64,000 bases of DNA, from positions 18,809,882 to 18,873,881 of the forward strand of contig CM049317.1 of NCBI GenBank assembly GCA_026874595.1, read 5' to 3'. Below, piece after piece: positions 1 to 12,789 of the stretch; positions within the stretch are counted from its first letter, which is position 1, and each line of letters begins with the position of its first letter. Under the pieces are notes generated by a model, which did not search any database, was not told the origin of the DNA, and saw nothing but the letters and a program-made list of their open reading frames with translations. The stretch comes from Sipunculus nudus (Eukaryota > Annelida > Sipuncula > Golfingiida > Sipunculidae). A program made the position numbers and the translations under genes.

Positions 1-1383
1 ACTCAAGAATGGTTTGGATAGACAGGAGGTCTTACAGACAGGTTCTACTTGGTAAACTAAAAATCTGCATTCTAATGAATCCAAGCCTCCGCCATTCACT
101 TATTCGGCACAAATCCGCTGGTTCATTCGTGCATAAGTGGCTGTACATTTGTGAATATTTCTTGATGACGTTCCTGGATCCGTATTATGTTCCGGAACCA
201 CACCAAAATCTAATCGATTCTTCATTGACCCATTCCAGAAATTCCCTGAACATTTTTATGATATTCCGTTCATGCATGGTTACCAGCCATGTTGTGAACA
301 AACACACGTTCAAACACACAGACCAAATGAGAATGAAAGTATACCTTCCAGACTGAGGTAAAAATAATGATAAATGATAAGGTGATCTATAAATAACTAA
401 AAAATGTGTAAGAAAGCGATCTAATCTGTTTCTGTTGTTGACATTTTCACTTCACTAAAGAATATGTCTGAGGAAATGTAATACGAGGAATATTCATTTA
501 CGTAAAATAGAATAGCCAGATCTTCATTCATTGAAACATGATCTTTCTACTTGAACTGGTTGCCTAGCAATGTTCGAGTTACACAAGATACCTATGCGTG
601 CACATTAACTATGATTCAATAAACCAATATATAGTGTTAAAATTCTGAAACGTTAGTTTGATAGAAAATATCACTTTTTTTCAACTCAAAGTTGCCCCTC
701 ACATCTTCTAAATAGTGAAGGAAAAGTTTCTCTTTTTGGTTAAAAAAAAATTAATATTTTTGCGGATTCAGTCATGTCAGTTAGACGATAAATGTTATTT
801 CATGAAAAAAAAAACATTTTGGAGGAGAACACTGGAACACAGTGGCTGATTTGGAACACAGAAAAAAATAATCTCGAGATTTCGATATGCAATTTCACAT
901 TAGTGTCCTAAATCAGCCTACATAGATATGATTAATTGGGAAAAAATAAATCAAAGATTAAACTGACAGTTATCTAAATATAGGTCCGAATGAAATGTTT
1001 TGTCAGAGGTCCAGACACGGAACATTATTATGTTTATATATTGTGATATTTAGTGAGTAATAAATGTTGTGCTGTTTTTACAACGACCTGTCACTAATGA
1101 GAAAACACTGCCAATGCGGTGCTAACTTAATGCGAGTTGTGTGGTGTCTAATGTTTGTTTTCAAAGGTCAGATAAAAGGCCGGAAAGTCCATGACACCAG
1201 TGGGAATTCCGCGTCGTAATACAGCCATAAGAGTACTTATACTTGATAACATTGTTGAGTGAGGGCGTTCGAGTTTTTACATGTCATGTAAGATACATGC
1301 TAATCCTTAAGAAAAGGTGGCTTCCTAGTCGCAAAAGCTTAAAAATTATTATATGTCGTAGACTCACTCATAGGACAAATATA
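1..1383 (+). repeat. Left arm of long inverted repeat 1
   Basis: This stretch matches the reverse complement of about 18757-20168 with long exact runs. The first bases correspond to the end of the other arm near 20168, and the inner limit is near the stretch reading GTCGTAGACTCACT. Homology reaches base 1, so the arm may continue outside the window. The outer part (about 60-345) is also a copy of a dispersed family recognisable by AAGCCTCCGCC and ATTCGGC. Open frames inside it show no recognisable protein. Confidence 0.85.
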
Positions 1384-1762
1384 ATGCATAACAGCTAGGT
1401 TAAATATTTTCACTCATACAAATATTCTAGGTGTTAGATAAATATATAACATATAATATCAAATAATTATAATGCTAAAAATTACTGATGTAATTTAAAA
1501 CTTTACTTTTACAGCTATAATTAAATGTTTATATGTTTGTAAAAATAAATCTAGATGAATTTGTCAAGTTGGTCAAACATGTTTATTTGTGCCTTCGTCT
1601 AATTAATCATTGAACTCAATAGGTAAAGCTATTCAAAACAGGTAACACTCAGGAACATTCATCATACATATTCATATTATATATATATAATATATATCAT
1701 ATTCATATTATATTTTCATACTTATATTTACATATTATATTAAATATACACAACTATTTACA

Positions 1763-1804
<42 letters not shown>

Positions 1805-2230
1805 CATATAACGTAAATGGGCTGTTTGATGTTTCTAATCCATAAAGAGCTGCCTCCCCCCCCCCCCCCCCCCTCAGAGTCAGGAATCAAATCGTTGATT
1901 TGAATGACAGCCATGATGTCGTACAATATCTGCCACCCACACACTGTAATTATATCAGATGTTTGGGGTGTTGGAATTTTAATGCAGGTGAAAGAATTAG
2001 GTGTTAATAAACGGAATCCCATTAACCTCATTGTTAAAAATGTCAGATATATTGAAGGCAATTGCGTGACCGCTTTGGTTTAGGATAAATTTTACACGGG
2101 GTATGTATATGTGCAAGAATATATGAATGATGCGACATTAATAGAATGGTTCTTTTGTTAGCAACCAAAATTTTAAATGTCATATTTTTTTGGGAACCAC
2201 AGATCACGAGGCGGCGCCTATTAGGTTTAA
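1384..2230. other. AT-rich intergenic stretch with (TA)n and a poly-C run
   Basis: No coding region can be supported here. The stretch holds a (TA)n tract at about 1768-1802 and a run of C at 1856-1873. The open frames on the - strand are low complexity. Confidence 0.6.
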
Positions 2231-2232
2231 TA

Positions 2233-2403
2233 CGGTATACAGTGGAACCATTCCTAGTGGACACCTGCATAAAGTGGATACCTCTAATATAGTGACAGTC
2301 TCGTTTTTCTCTTCCTAACTATAAATTTATGTTGTAGTCATGAGCTCTATATAACGGGTACCTTTGACCCTGTCCCACATTATACAGGTTTAACGGTCTA
2401 TAC
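2233..2403. mobile_element. Mariner-type MITE relic upstream of copy A
   Basis: The left end reads TACAGTGGAACCATTCC and the right end, reversed, reads GTATAGACCGTTAAACCTG. These are loosely matching ends of the TA-CAGTGRAACC kind common in Tc1/mariner-derived MITEs. The internal GGACACC / GGACAGGG stretches also fit. The ends are diverged, so this is a relic and the boundaries are approximate. Confidence 0.4.
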
Positions 2404-2470
2404 ATATAAACAAGTAAGCGATATTTTACTATATTTTTTTATTGATTATATTTATAATAAAAAATATAAT

Positions 2471-2493
2471 TTACAGGGTACTGTTTAAATAAC
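2471..2493 (+). promoter_or_regulatory. 5' UTR splice acceptor and start context of GTPase copy A
   Basis: A TTTACAG acceptor ends at 2476 and is followed by a short leader to the ATG at 2494. Copies B and C have an acceptor in the matching place a few bases before their ATG, so copy A probably also has an upstream non-coding exon. That exon was not located. Confidence 0.5.
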
Positions 2494-5400
2494 ATGGCTG
2501 AACGTGAAAGCAATGACTCCGGATTTGATAGCGGAGGTATGGTGGTGCGCAGACGTGATCTCAAACCACGTGACAGTGACGTAGAATCCGGCTATTGCAA
2601 AATGGGTCCTGATCTTATTGATGAAACAGGAGACAACACAGGTAGCCTTGATTTGCCATTAGGCACCATGTTAAGGGAGCAGCCAATGGCTAGCCAAGAC
2701 CTGATCGGAGAGGCACACCGTATCCGTGATAAGATGGAAATTGCGGAGGGACCAAAACGACCCAATATCCTATTGGTCGGGATGCAAGGCGCCGGGAAGT
2801 CCTCACTCATCAACAGGTATGATTATACATAATAAAATAATATAGAGTGCAAAAGCAAGCCGCGGTCTGGATAATTGGTCAGGACAATAAAACTACGGCG
2901 CGAGCCCTTCGCAGGGGGCGCTTTGATTGCGGAGTGCACACTCCTTCTATATAATACCTCTATGGTTTATTAATTCACTTTTAATTTTTACTGTCATTCA
3001 ATGAATCTGAATACAACAGAGCATTCCAGCGGCATGTAAAGAATTAAATCTTCATAAATTTGCCCAAAATATATAACCATTATTGTTTTAACTTTAAATT
3101 TATATTCATACCTATTCATACGTGTTGTTTTCATTCAAGCTTTTCCATGTAACTTAAATATTAATAAATATATTTTATTTTTTTTATCGATGGTTATGCA
3201 GATGTGATAAACTAATCTGGGTTTTCAGTTTAAATGCAGCCGTTGACAAAACGGGATATCACGAGATCGCAATGAGAGGGAATTATGGGAGCTATGGGGT
3301 CAGAGGTCACGGTGCGGTTTCACTGGACCTGAGGCGATATAAGCTATTCAAAAGTCACCCTAAGGTACATTTTTTGTAGTTTTGGAGTAATTTGTTAAAA
3401 TTATATTTAATGTTCATGATAATAAAGAATCATAGATGTAATGTATCGAAGAAGTCACTTCATTATATCATGTATTATATTGACGCACCTTATAAGTGTC
3501 AAAACATTCGTTATATAAAAATATGCGTGTACATACATGTTTAACCAGTAATCTCTCTAAACCTGTAAAGCTGATGCTTATAACCAAAATCACATTATCC
3601 TGAGGAAAATGAATATACCAGTCACGCTCCAGCGCACTAGAACGACCGGGGTACCTGCAGGCCCTATTATAAAGTTGGCCAATATGAAAGCCTCTATGTT
3701 TGTGGTAGCTTTATGTCATGCAGGCTAGGAACGCTGCACAGACCCCCGTCGCACGAAGCACCCCGTTTATAAAAAAGTTGCATACACATATTTATCTTTA
3801 ATAATCAGTTACTGCTATTTCAAAAAGGACGATATGAAAAAAAATGTAGGTCGGTAACCGTGTTATGGTTTATACCGAGTTATTGAGTACATTTCTATTG
3901 ACCAGGGCTCGGAAGAACATTCTTACAAGTGTCAGCCGGTGCTGTGGGACTGTCCGGGACTCCAAGATGTCGAAGATGAGAACGTGTCGGCCATATTGAA
4001 CCTTATCCTTGAAGGTGAGGGGAAGTTCACACTCTACAGACTTCCCTTACCACGAAAATCACAAATTACACTGTGCAGAGTGAAAAAAAATTACTGTCCT
4101 TCAGAATGATACTTTTCCTGAAATGTCTAAACAGGAACAGAGTATTGTGGCTACATTTTTATTTTTAATTGATATTACGTAATAAAATGAGAATTATCGG
4201 CTCTTGATTAAAGTGAAACTAGAAAAGCACTCAGAGAGCGCAGACATTCGCCAATGCAGCTAATTACCACCATATATGGCATTGCCGTAAATTTCCATTA
4301 AAAATATCCCTAGATCCAGAGAGTGATCTGGATCACCCAAAAAATGTAATCAATTGTTCCTGTATCATTAGGCCATACAAAAAATAATATCTGGTCTACT
4401 AAATTGCCATTCATTCTTCGTAGATATTTTTTGTAATGCTGCATTCGGTAGTCGCGGTTTATATGGTAAATGTGAATTAACAAGTAGAAAGTAGCGTTTA
4501 ACACGTGGTCCAAGTGGTTTTTGCCCATGGCGAACTGGGGCTTGTTGGAGGAATCCCATTCACCTTTATCTATGACAATGACGGTATCCGAAGAGCAAAC
4601 AATGAAACAAAGATTTTACATAAAAACGGCACAGACAAATGACCACATTTCCTGTATGTAATAAACAAGGGGCGGCATATATAATTACAAATAAATATGG
4701 TCAAGATAATACATAGAGGTTACAGAAGAAAAGGCGATATAATGTTTTTCTAAAAAAAAAACATCGTAGAGACCAATCGGAAGGATATGTAAAACAAATT
4801 TATAATTTGTTTAATTCGACTTTAATTATGTATAAACTAATATTGGCCCTATATGAGATTACACGGTTATACAGGAGGCAAATATTCAAATAGCTGTACA
4901 CTTTATGACTAACATATATTTCAGGATGTATTCCCGATGAGACCAATATGACGTTTCTACGCTCGAAGTCCGCCCGTGATTTATACAGGAAATATTCGAA
5001 TAGCGAGAAGAAGAACTGTATAGACATTGTCCTGTATGTTCACGCCGCCACCGACCCCGTGCCAGAAAACCTACTGGCTGCAATCAGAGGAGCTACTCAA
5101 AAAGATCTACAGGACTGTAGAAGTATGTTGACGGACACACGCACACACGCAGTCCACCACACGGACTAGCTCCATCGATCCGCTAACGCACGCACGCATG
5201 CACGCACACGCACAAACCCCACAGGACAGAGCACGCCGATACCGTGTATCTGAGCTTTGTTTGTGTGTATGTGTTCTTCCTAGGTGTACACACAATATTT
5301 GGCCAATTACATGGTTCATTCTTCAGATATTGAAGAAATTGGCGGCCCTAATTTGCATACATAAATTGCCCAAGTTCGTCATCCAGACAACCAATATTAT

Positions 5401-6754
5401 ATAAAGTGTATCAGTAGACCCTCCCCCCCCCCAAAAAAAAAATGTTCACGCTATGAAAAAATGAAGTGGCAAATGAAGAGGATTCCTGTTATTGTTGTCT
5501 AAAAAGAATCTTTATTATTAAAAATCGAAGTCGACATTTATTAGAGGTTTGGATAGGCAAGCATTCTCTGCATGGACGCAAACTATTCAAGGGCCCTGCC
5601 ACAAGATACAAACACACACACATGTATAGATATATTCACAGAAAAACACCCATAAATCACACCACTCATGAGCGCATATCGTAAAATTTGCTCAGAAACA
5701 TATAAAAACACTCTTAAACAAACATACACTGGTTTCAAATGTATATAAATTTGTTTAATATACATAGAAATGGGACAAATCTTTTAGTTTCTGTATGGCA
5801 GGCTTATCGAACAGGACTGAATTATTTATGATGCAAAATCATACTCGCATATGACCACAGTGAAAAATGGCACAAGATTGTTTGTTGTTTTATCTTAACA
5901 ACCAAACTACAAATTATCGATTGATGATTCTGTTTATGATCACGTGAGATTAAAATCGACCCTTTTCTTCCGCCCCATATTAACTTTTTACCATTGCGAA
6001 TCAGCATTTCTTCAGTTATCATAATCGTTAGTTTTTACATTCATTATTTTACAGTTCTAAAAGACAACATGTTAAATGGCGGCAATTTAAAATATATACT
6101 GAGTAGTATTCATATCAGGGGCGGATCCAGGATTAAGGAAAAGGAGGGGTCAAACCCAGGAGGACTAATAAAAACCCTGAAAAAAAGGCCCCTACGTCCG
6201 GAAAAGGGGGGGAGGGGGTCCAGGCCTGAAAAATTGGTCTGAAACCCTTAAAAAAAGGTCGCGGCGGCTGAAAAAAAGGGGGGGGGGGGGTCCGGACCCC
6301 CTGGACCCCTCCCCTGAATCCGCTTCAGCATATTCACTCTTTGCTATATTTTCATATAGCATGTTAATACATTGATGTTGAATATCTAGTACTTTCAAGG
6401 ACCATGTTGTATGATATTGGTGTATAGCTGATTCGGGAACTGCATATAACTTTTGTTAAACTATTTTCAGAAGTACCTGTCGTTGTTGTCATCACAAAGT
6501 TAGACCAGATAGACAACCCTGAAAAGCGGCAGGACTTTCAAATGCGACGAGAAGAACTGACAAAATTACTGGGTCTTCACGAGGTGGTCGAACGGATATT
6601 CGAGGTATCACTGTATTGTAAAAAAGTCACACCCGAAATGAAGCGCATGCGCTCTGTTGACGTGGAAATGTGTCGCTTATGGCATTTACTATTGGACCCT
6701 GTGTATTACACGATCCCAAAGAAAAGGCGGACCATACGTATAAAGTTTCCTTAA
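2494..6754 (+). CDS. IFI44-like P-loop GTPase, copy A (five exons, 349 aa)
   Basis: Exons are 2494-2816, 3229-3364, 3906-4014, 4925-5122 and 6471-6754 (with TAA). All introns are GT-AG, and the phases (2, 0, 1, 1) and internal exon sizes match copies B and C. The spliced protein has G1 GMQGAGKS at residues 96-103, G3 DCPG at 168-171 and G4 TKLD at 264-267, ending in a conserved LLDPVYY stretch. By family knowledge this layout (G1, a basic arginine-rich strand, DxPG, an ILNLILEG helix, VITKxD) resembles the G domain of interferon-induced protein 44, which binds guanine nucleotide. No TLDc domain, signal peptide or membrane segment is visible. The N-terminal tail is only about 85 residues and carries DSGFDS at 8-13. 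A role in antiviral or immune response is inference. The gene could instead belong to a related, unnamed GTPase family. Confidence 0.85.
6116..6328. mobile_element. hAT-like MITE in intron 4 of copy A
   Basis: The left end CAGGGGCGGATCCAGG and the right end CTGAATCCGCTTCAG form imperfect inverted repeats, with G-rich and C-rich subterminal parts. CAGGGGCGGATC ends are typical of hAT-derived non-autonomous elements. The 8-base flanks (ATTCATAT and CATATTCA) are similar in composition but not identical, so the target duplication is unproven. Confidence 0.5.
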
Positions 6755-7470
6755 CCAATCATGTGATCATATACGAGATCATGGACTGCATTATTTAAGT
6801 GACTGCCAACAGCTTAGTTTAGACAGCTGCATGCTGGGATAGCGTTTGAGAATGTGGTGACCCACGGGACAATGACAAGGTTAGGGCAGGGGTCATGTCA
6901 GCCAACCGATATGCTTCTGTCTGCCTCACTCCGCTACAAGATATTTACCTAGTGCTTACTCAAAATACTGAAGATGTATAATTTTTTTTTATATAGCCAG
7001 TGTGGTTAAATTAAGGACCGAAGGTTGCAACTTAAGTTCGGACTCGAGTCATATTTTCTCTGGTTTATTTATCTCCCCGTGGTATTAGAGAATATAGCAA
7101 CCAGCAAGTTTCTATTTTTCTATCCTCAGCTCATGAATATGGAGTCCCCTTTCACTTCTTAGTGGAGAGTTAACGTTCTTGCGGTAAAGACCTTGTTCAG
7201 GGATCTAAGTGTAGAGAGGGGGATCTGCACTCGACCCGGATCCGCAGCCTTACATTTCACTTGCGGGTCATAGGTGTATATTCTATATTCAGCATTCACA
7301 ACATATGTTTAATAGTTGAACAACAGGATTTCTTTAAAGTGCGCAGTTTTACCCTGTGAGCTTTACTGGACTTTGCTCCAAGGACCATATACGCCCAAGT
7401 CCTGTGTAACTAAAGGGTTACCATCCACTCACATTGTTAATTGTTGCAAAGTTGTAGTTGTTGAAATCTT

Positions 7471-7476
7471 AATAAA
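7471..7476 (+). terminator. Candidate polyadenylation signal AATAAA after copy A
   Basis: This is the first AATAAA seen downstream of the copy A stop codon, about 0.7 kb on. It is weak evidence alone, because such hexamers are frequent in AT-rich DNA. Confidence 0.3.
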
Positions 7477-7499
7477 TATGGACATCTTTGTTGTTTTAA

Positions 7500-9220
7500 G
7501 GGGCAATTAAATATTTCCTTATCATTATATGATCCTTACAACAAATATCATTGATATGCATCCTTTATCACGTTTTATTATATGTAACACCAAGCAAAGA
7601 GTAAACTGAGTTCTTATTGATTTAACTTTGGCGTTTTTATTTGACATTTTCGGGAAATTGTTACAGTAGTTAATATTACAATGTCTTCATTATACATAAT
7701 TCAGGTTTTATTACATTTAGTAATGCTAAAGTCCAGTGTTTAGTTTCGAATAAATATGTACCAGGGGTTTACTCCTTTTCCATGACGGCAACAAGAAAGA
7801 ACGAAGATCGCATTTTCGTACAAAAGTATACATATGCACACACCCACAAATTGTCTAAACGACATGGGTACTTTGTAACTACTCGCACAAACAGAAGATA
7901 CATACGTGTAGTCATTTTTTTTTTATAATTCATCTTACAGACCAAGGCTTGTCAAGCATGCTCATTTAATTTTTTTAACATGTTTACTTTTTTTATGTCG
8001 ACAGGACACATTTTGTTTGTTTGCAACATGTTTTGGAATGTCTACTGTGTGAATTACTGATTTTATGCTTAATATAAAATGATTATCATAAAGTATCTAA
8101 ACATCCTCATATTATTCGCTCATAATATTCACGAATGAAATAAAATGCCTTTTACAATATTTATAATTTTTTTTATTAAATACATTGACAAGGTCTTCAT
8201 TCACAATTCTACAATACATCCTGTAATAGCAGGTTGCACGCAAACATTTATGAAATTAAATCAAAGAATTTTTAAACTTCGTACTGTAAAACTCCTTTAG
8301 AGCGGACAGTCACGGGACCAGACAATTTATCATTTATGGTGGGTGTCAAATTAAGTGATATATTTCGAAGTTTGACTCCGTTTATGACATTCATGAGTTT
8401 TCACTACTGAGAGCTACAATGCCTCTAATATGAGTTCACTGCACAGAAATATAAACAATCACACCAGATGTAAGTAAAGTATTGCTTTAGGCATCCATGA
8501 AGCTCAAGGCCTATATACCATGTGCCATCAAGGTTAGGAACTGTTAATGTTTAGTAAAAACGGTAAAAACGGAAAACGATTTAATTCCTGAAAAAAAATA
8601 ATCAAATGTAGAGACAATAAACAATGTTACCCTGAAAAACCGGATATGTATACCCGGCCACATAGTTGCGTTTAGCTTTTCCTTACCTTGCGAGAGAAAA
8701 TGTACTGGTCCTTGTGACCTTTACATTTAAAAACTTAAAATATGCATTCTCACGAATGCAGGCTTCCGTCATGTTGGCGGTCCGGATACAGATTTATAGT
8801 TTCAAATTGAATAAAATCAATCTAACTTCGAAGAATTTGACCCGATTATATGCCACACGTAACGTCCGACCAATTCATGGAGAGACACAAGAACATATGA
8901 AAAGAAGTTAATGTCGAACTTAGATGTTGATACACAATACATAAGTAGACGAGGCCCATTCGTTAATGTTAACAATCGGCACTGATGTTTCGTAAGAATT
9001 TTATGTAGGATACATTTATGGCAGTGGTTTCTTTAATTTCCATAACATTGAGTTTGACCTTCTTAAATTTATTGAAGACCAAATTAACAATGGGGTTGGC
9101 ACAAAAGAGTGAACGTGAATATGTTAAATGATTTAAATTGGTACCCATTGCTACCTTTGTCCCTTATGCCTGATGGCACTGTTTAATGGTGCTTAGTACC
9201 ATTCTAAGTAATTTTAGTCT
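7500..9220. other. Intergenic stretch without a supported gene
   Basis: This is AT-rich sequence with several homopolymer A and T runs. About 8736-8785 resembles the edge of the CCTCCGCC dispersed family (GAATGCAGGCTTCCG and TGGCGG). Nothing else is recognised. Confidence 0.5.
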
Positions 9221-9229
9221 TTCTCATGT

Positions 9230-9420
9230 AGGTTCCAATCTAGACTGATACCCCGTGCTATTACAGCCCGTTGTTCTCAGTTAATCATAGCCAAGTGCAA
9301 ACAATGCTATTTGCCTATCTAAATTGAGTTCCAGTTGCAACTCAAGACTGGAAGCCCGCTCTATTACGGCTCGCTGCTCTTAGCCAATCATATGCTAATA
9401 TCATTGGGTACCAGTCTAGT
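9230..9420. repeat. Two diverged tandem copies of a roughly 95-base unit
   Basis: The segments at about 9230-9310 and 9330-9420 both contain GTTCCA, ACTGG or ACTGATA, a CGCTCTATTACGGC-like stretch, CTCAGTTAATCATA or CTTAGCCAATCATA, then GCTA. They are clearly related but diverged. No function is assigned. Confidence 0.5.
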
Positions 9421-9443
9421 TCCAAAGATTTGCATTCTGAAGA

Positions 9444-9740
9444 TCACAGTGCTGCACATCCAGACAAAGATCCTTCGCTACATACAGTGGACGTCCTTGA
9501 CCTTGGTCTTGTACCCTTCTCTTTTATCCATTTAGCCAGGGCTTGTTGTTGTGTTTTGTTTAAGGGTAACACTCTTTCCCTTGTTACTGGTCCTATACTA
9601 ATAAAACGCCCGATTGTCGCAAGGCTACCAAGGCTGGGTTGGTTCACAAAAAGGTTGACCATGTCACGTGGGTACAGCTGGTGGTCGGCAAGGTTACCAC
9701 TTCCATGATGATCCGTCAGTATCAACAAAACAGAGGCTAC
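9444..9740 (-). other. Possible coding relic or exon, unrecognised
   Basis: On the - strand an open frame of about 95 codons, continuing upstream of its first ATG to about 9740, has balanced amino-acid composition and no low complexity. Its end is basic (around KWIKEKGTRPR). Its 5' side runs into the 26-base minisatellite, so it is truncated there. No splice sites were confirmed and no family is recognised. It could be a transposon fragment, a pseudogene or a chance frame. Confidence 0.3.
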
Positions 9741-10018
9741 AAGAGATGAATAAATATCAACGTCACAAGAGATAAATAAATATAAAAGTTACAAGAGATA
9801 AATAAATATCAAAGTTACAAGAGATAAATAAATATCAACGTTACAAGAGATAAATAAATAGCAACGTTAATAGAGATAAATAAATATCAACGTTACAAGA
9901 AATAAATAAATATCAGCGTGTCAAGAGATAAATAAATATCAACGTTATAAGAGATTGATAAATATTAACGCTACAATAGATTAATAAATATTAACGCTAC
10001 ACGAGATAAATAAATATA
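9732..10018. repeat. 26-base minisatellite, about 11 copies
   Basis: The unit is ATCAACGTTACAAGAGATAA followed by ATAAAT (26 bases), repeated with single-base changes such as TTATAAGAG and CTACAATAG. Divergence rises toward the right end. Confidence 0.85.
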
Positions 10019-10019
10019 A

Positions 10020-10680
10020 CACACGTTTTACTATGATAGTATTGTATTAGCTCTCTTGATAGAATCGCTAAAATGCCTCCATAGCTTTAATGTGTTCAAA
10101 AGAGACGTCATACTTAAGAAAACATAAGTTTATATAACAGTTGTAATATAAAATCATGCATCGATAAGTTTCGTGGATTGGGTAGAATTTGTTAATTTAT
10201 GACTGAGGTCAGAGACATGGGAGATCTACTCTTAAAACGGTATACTGAAGGTTAAACAGGAATAAATCCCATTCCATTACATTAGTGGTGGTATTACCAT
10301 TATCTCTTTCTATATATAATACCACTGAATCTCAATCTAGTGTTACAAGGAAAAGTTCTGCAGCAATTCAAACACGCCCAATCCTGATCAAGCATTTTTA
10401 ATATACGTTTCATGGCTCTGGTTCAAGAGAGAAGTAATTTTAGCTATGAATTTATTAAACCATAAATATAGGTTACATTTATTAACCTGTGACATGGTGA
10501 ATAAACATTTTAAATTATTGCAACACACAATGGTTGACAAAATAACATGATAATATAAAAAATACCTGCAAATAGATTACAGGTGTAGTTTGAATAATCA
10601 CTAGTACTGTTCATGTACTGAAATTATTCTGTTCTACAAAGTGAGAGGAATTATGAAAGAAATATAGGTTTTAACGTCCT
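10020..10680. other. Intergenic stretch, nothing recognised
   Basis: AT-rich sequence without a supported exon, tandem repeat or inverted repeat. Confidence 0.4.
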
Positions 10681-10699
10681 CAAAATGGTACTCGCGGTT

Positions 10700-11450
10700 C
10701 TACAAAATGGCAACCCTGGAGCCATATTGGGTGTCATATTAAATTGGTCTGATATTGATCACCAGAAATAATCTGAAAAGGGCCAATTTTAAGAAATATC
10801 TCAACATAATCGTTAAAGTTATTTCAAAGATATCTTACAAGATTTACCTGGCAGTCCTACTGGATTTTACAGGAGTCTGAAATTTGAAAGCACACATGCC
10901 TCATGGCTGTCAATGTTCTGTCAAATGTTCGCATAAGAAAACCACTTATTGTGCTGTTGCGCCCATACTGGATAATGGGCAGATCCGTAATACGTTTAAA
11001 CTGGAGCCCTCATAGGCGCCAAATGGCCCCGTGAATTTTAGAAAAGTCAAACATAGCCGCTTTGAAATACTGCGCCCGAAAGATAATTAGAAATAGTTTT
11101 TTTTGGCATCCATATTGGACTTTGAGCAACTCTGTATTTTGATAGGGCTGGAGTTCTTATACCATCAATCATCACTGCGAACTTGAGAAAGATCAAACAT
11201 ATTCTTTATGAGAAATTGCGCACGAATGAAAATCACCGATTGTGCTTTTGCTACCATATATAAATTCGGATAGGTCTGTAATTCGTAAGATTTGACGCCC
11301 TGCTAAAAAAATCATCCCTTTGAATTTTAGAAATATCAAATGTATTTGGTATGGGATAATGCGCGCAAAAGTAAGCGACACTTACGGACGGACGTTCAGA
11401 CGGAAGAACGGACGGACAAGGCGAGCACTATCGGGCAACGCTGTTCAAGC
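10700..11450. repeat. Three or four diverged tandem copies of a roughly 145-base unit
   Basis: Units at about 10965-11091, 11108-11239 and 11257-11380 share a CCATAT or CCATACT start, a TCTGTAAT-like stretch, GAATTTTAGAAA or CTTGAGAAAGAT, and a TGCGC end. A fourth, weaker unit may precede them near 10720. The block ends in an ACGGACGG-rich stretch (11390-11420), a kind of sequence often seen at the ends of invertebrate dispersed repeats. Confidence 0.5.
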
Positions 11451-11738
11451 GGGTCTCTTATTACATTGTACCCTGGTTCAGTTACTTTTTCACTGAGCAA
11501 AAGGCATCATATTGTCATAAACATCGAGACAGAGACAAATCCAGTCTCAGTTAAACATAGGAACAGAACACAAATGCGAACTCTTCTCCACTAAGACGGA
11601 TTCTTAATCGCTATTACACTTTAGACTAGTCATCTACGACCACGCAGAGCTTGCAAGAGAATCTTCTCCCTGTTAAGGTAAAACATATATACAAGATGCA
11701 AATCTATCACCTCTGACTATTATTCTGACTTATTGTTA

Positions 11739-12084
11739 GGCCAAAAAATATAAAAGGTATGGTTCTCAGGCACCGCCCGCATCAATTTTAAACCCCCGCA
11801 TCAAAAATTTTTATTTTGATTTTCTAAGAAAATTACCAATTTCGAGCCGCTGCCGCTCGAACATTTCTTTCAAGAAGATAAACTTGTACAATTTCCTTTG
11901 TTATGTAATGCTTTTACTTGTTTAGCAATATAAATCTGTTATTATCATGTTTTTCAGTTCTCATTTGATATTTTTATCGAAACATACCCCAAAAAAAAAA
12001 AATAAAAATAAAAAAAAAACCGCCCGCCCGCATTGATTTCTGAAAAAAAATGCCTGAGAACCATACCTCTTCTTTATTTTGGCC
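11739..12084. mobile_element. PIF/Harbinger-type MITE with TTA target duplication
   Basis: The terminal inverted repeats run from GGCCAAAA to GGTATGGTTCTCAGGCA on the left and are mirrored on the right (TGCCTGAGAACCATACC to GGCC). TTA flanks the element on both sides (11736-11738 and 12085-12087). GG-starting ends with a TWA duplication are the Harbinger pattern. The interior is A/T homopolymer-rich with CCGCCCGC near both ends and no coding. Confidence 0.75.
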
Positions 12085-12089
12085 TTAGT

Positions 12090-12780
12090 TCTGGAACATT
12101 GGCCTTATAAGTCTTAATTAGCCGAAAAAAAATCTAGCGCAAACATGGACAGAAGAAAAATCTCATCGATGGTTTTGCACTCACGGGGGATGGGGATGGA
12201 GCGGTGCTTGCTCAGGGGGCCTAACAATGCCCCCACCCACTTCCAAAATGTCGATACAGAATGTGGGTATAGAAATACACACATAAAGGGACAAAGTAAA
12301 CGGAACTCTGTTCAGTGACCTTAAGTTGCAATATATGCGTTGTCAGCTTTGTACACGTGCCATTTGAAAATTTCGAAGACCTTAACAAGGAAGTTCACAG
12401 ATATCATGATAACAAAAAGCAAATTTTATGGAAACGTGCCAAAGATTTTCTCAAGTGAGAGAGCATAAATAATAGCATTGTATTCTTTCTGAAAGGAAGT
12501 ACCGGACAGGCTTAAGATGTCAGACAAGGTTAAACTGCATTGGTTGTAAATCAGTTAAAGTACTTGTCGTGCATACATTATTACTGGAATCTTGACTGGA
12601 TGAAAATTTATAATAATTTAAGCTGTAGCCTTCAATTGTCTCTCAGTAGGTCTACAGTGCTTATTTCAATTTGTTCTCGAGTACATCGTAAATAAAACAT
12701 GTATGCCTAATCGTTGTACAATGTTGTATTGAAGTGATTTCTATTTATTTTTGATCGATCATGTATTCAGTATAATTGTT
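12090..12780. other. Intergenic stretch, nothing recognised
   Basis: No exon or repeat structure can be supported here. Confidence 0.4.
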
Positions 12781-12789
12781 TTACAGCTA

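Noticed and set aside
9732-10018. CRISPR-like array
   Set aside because: Units are head to tail with no unique spacers; the setting is eukaryotic, so it is a minisatellite.
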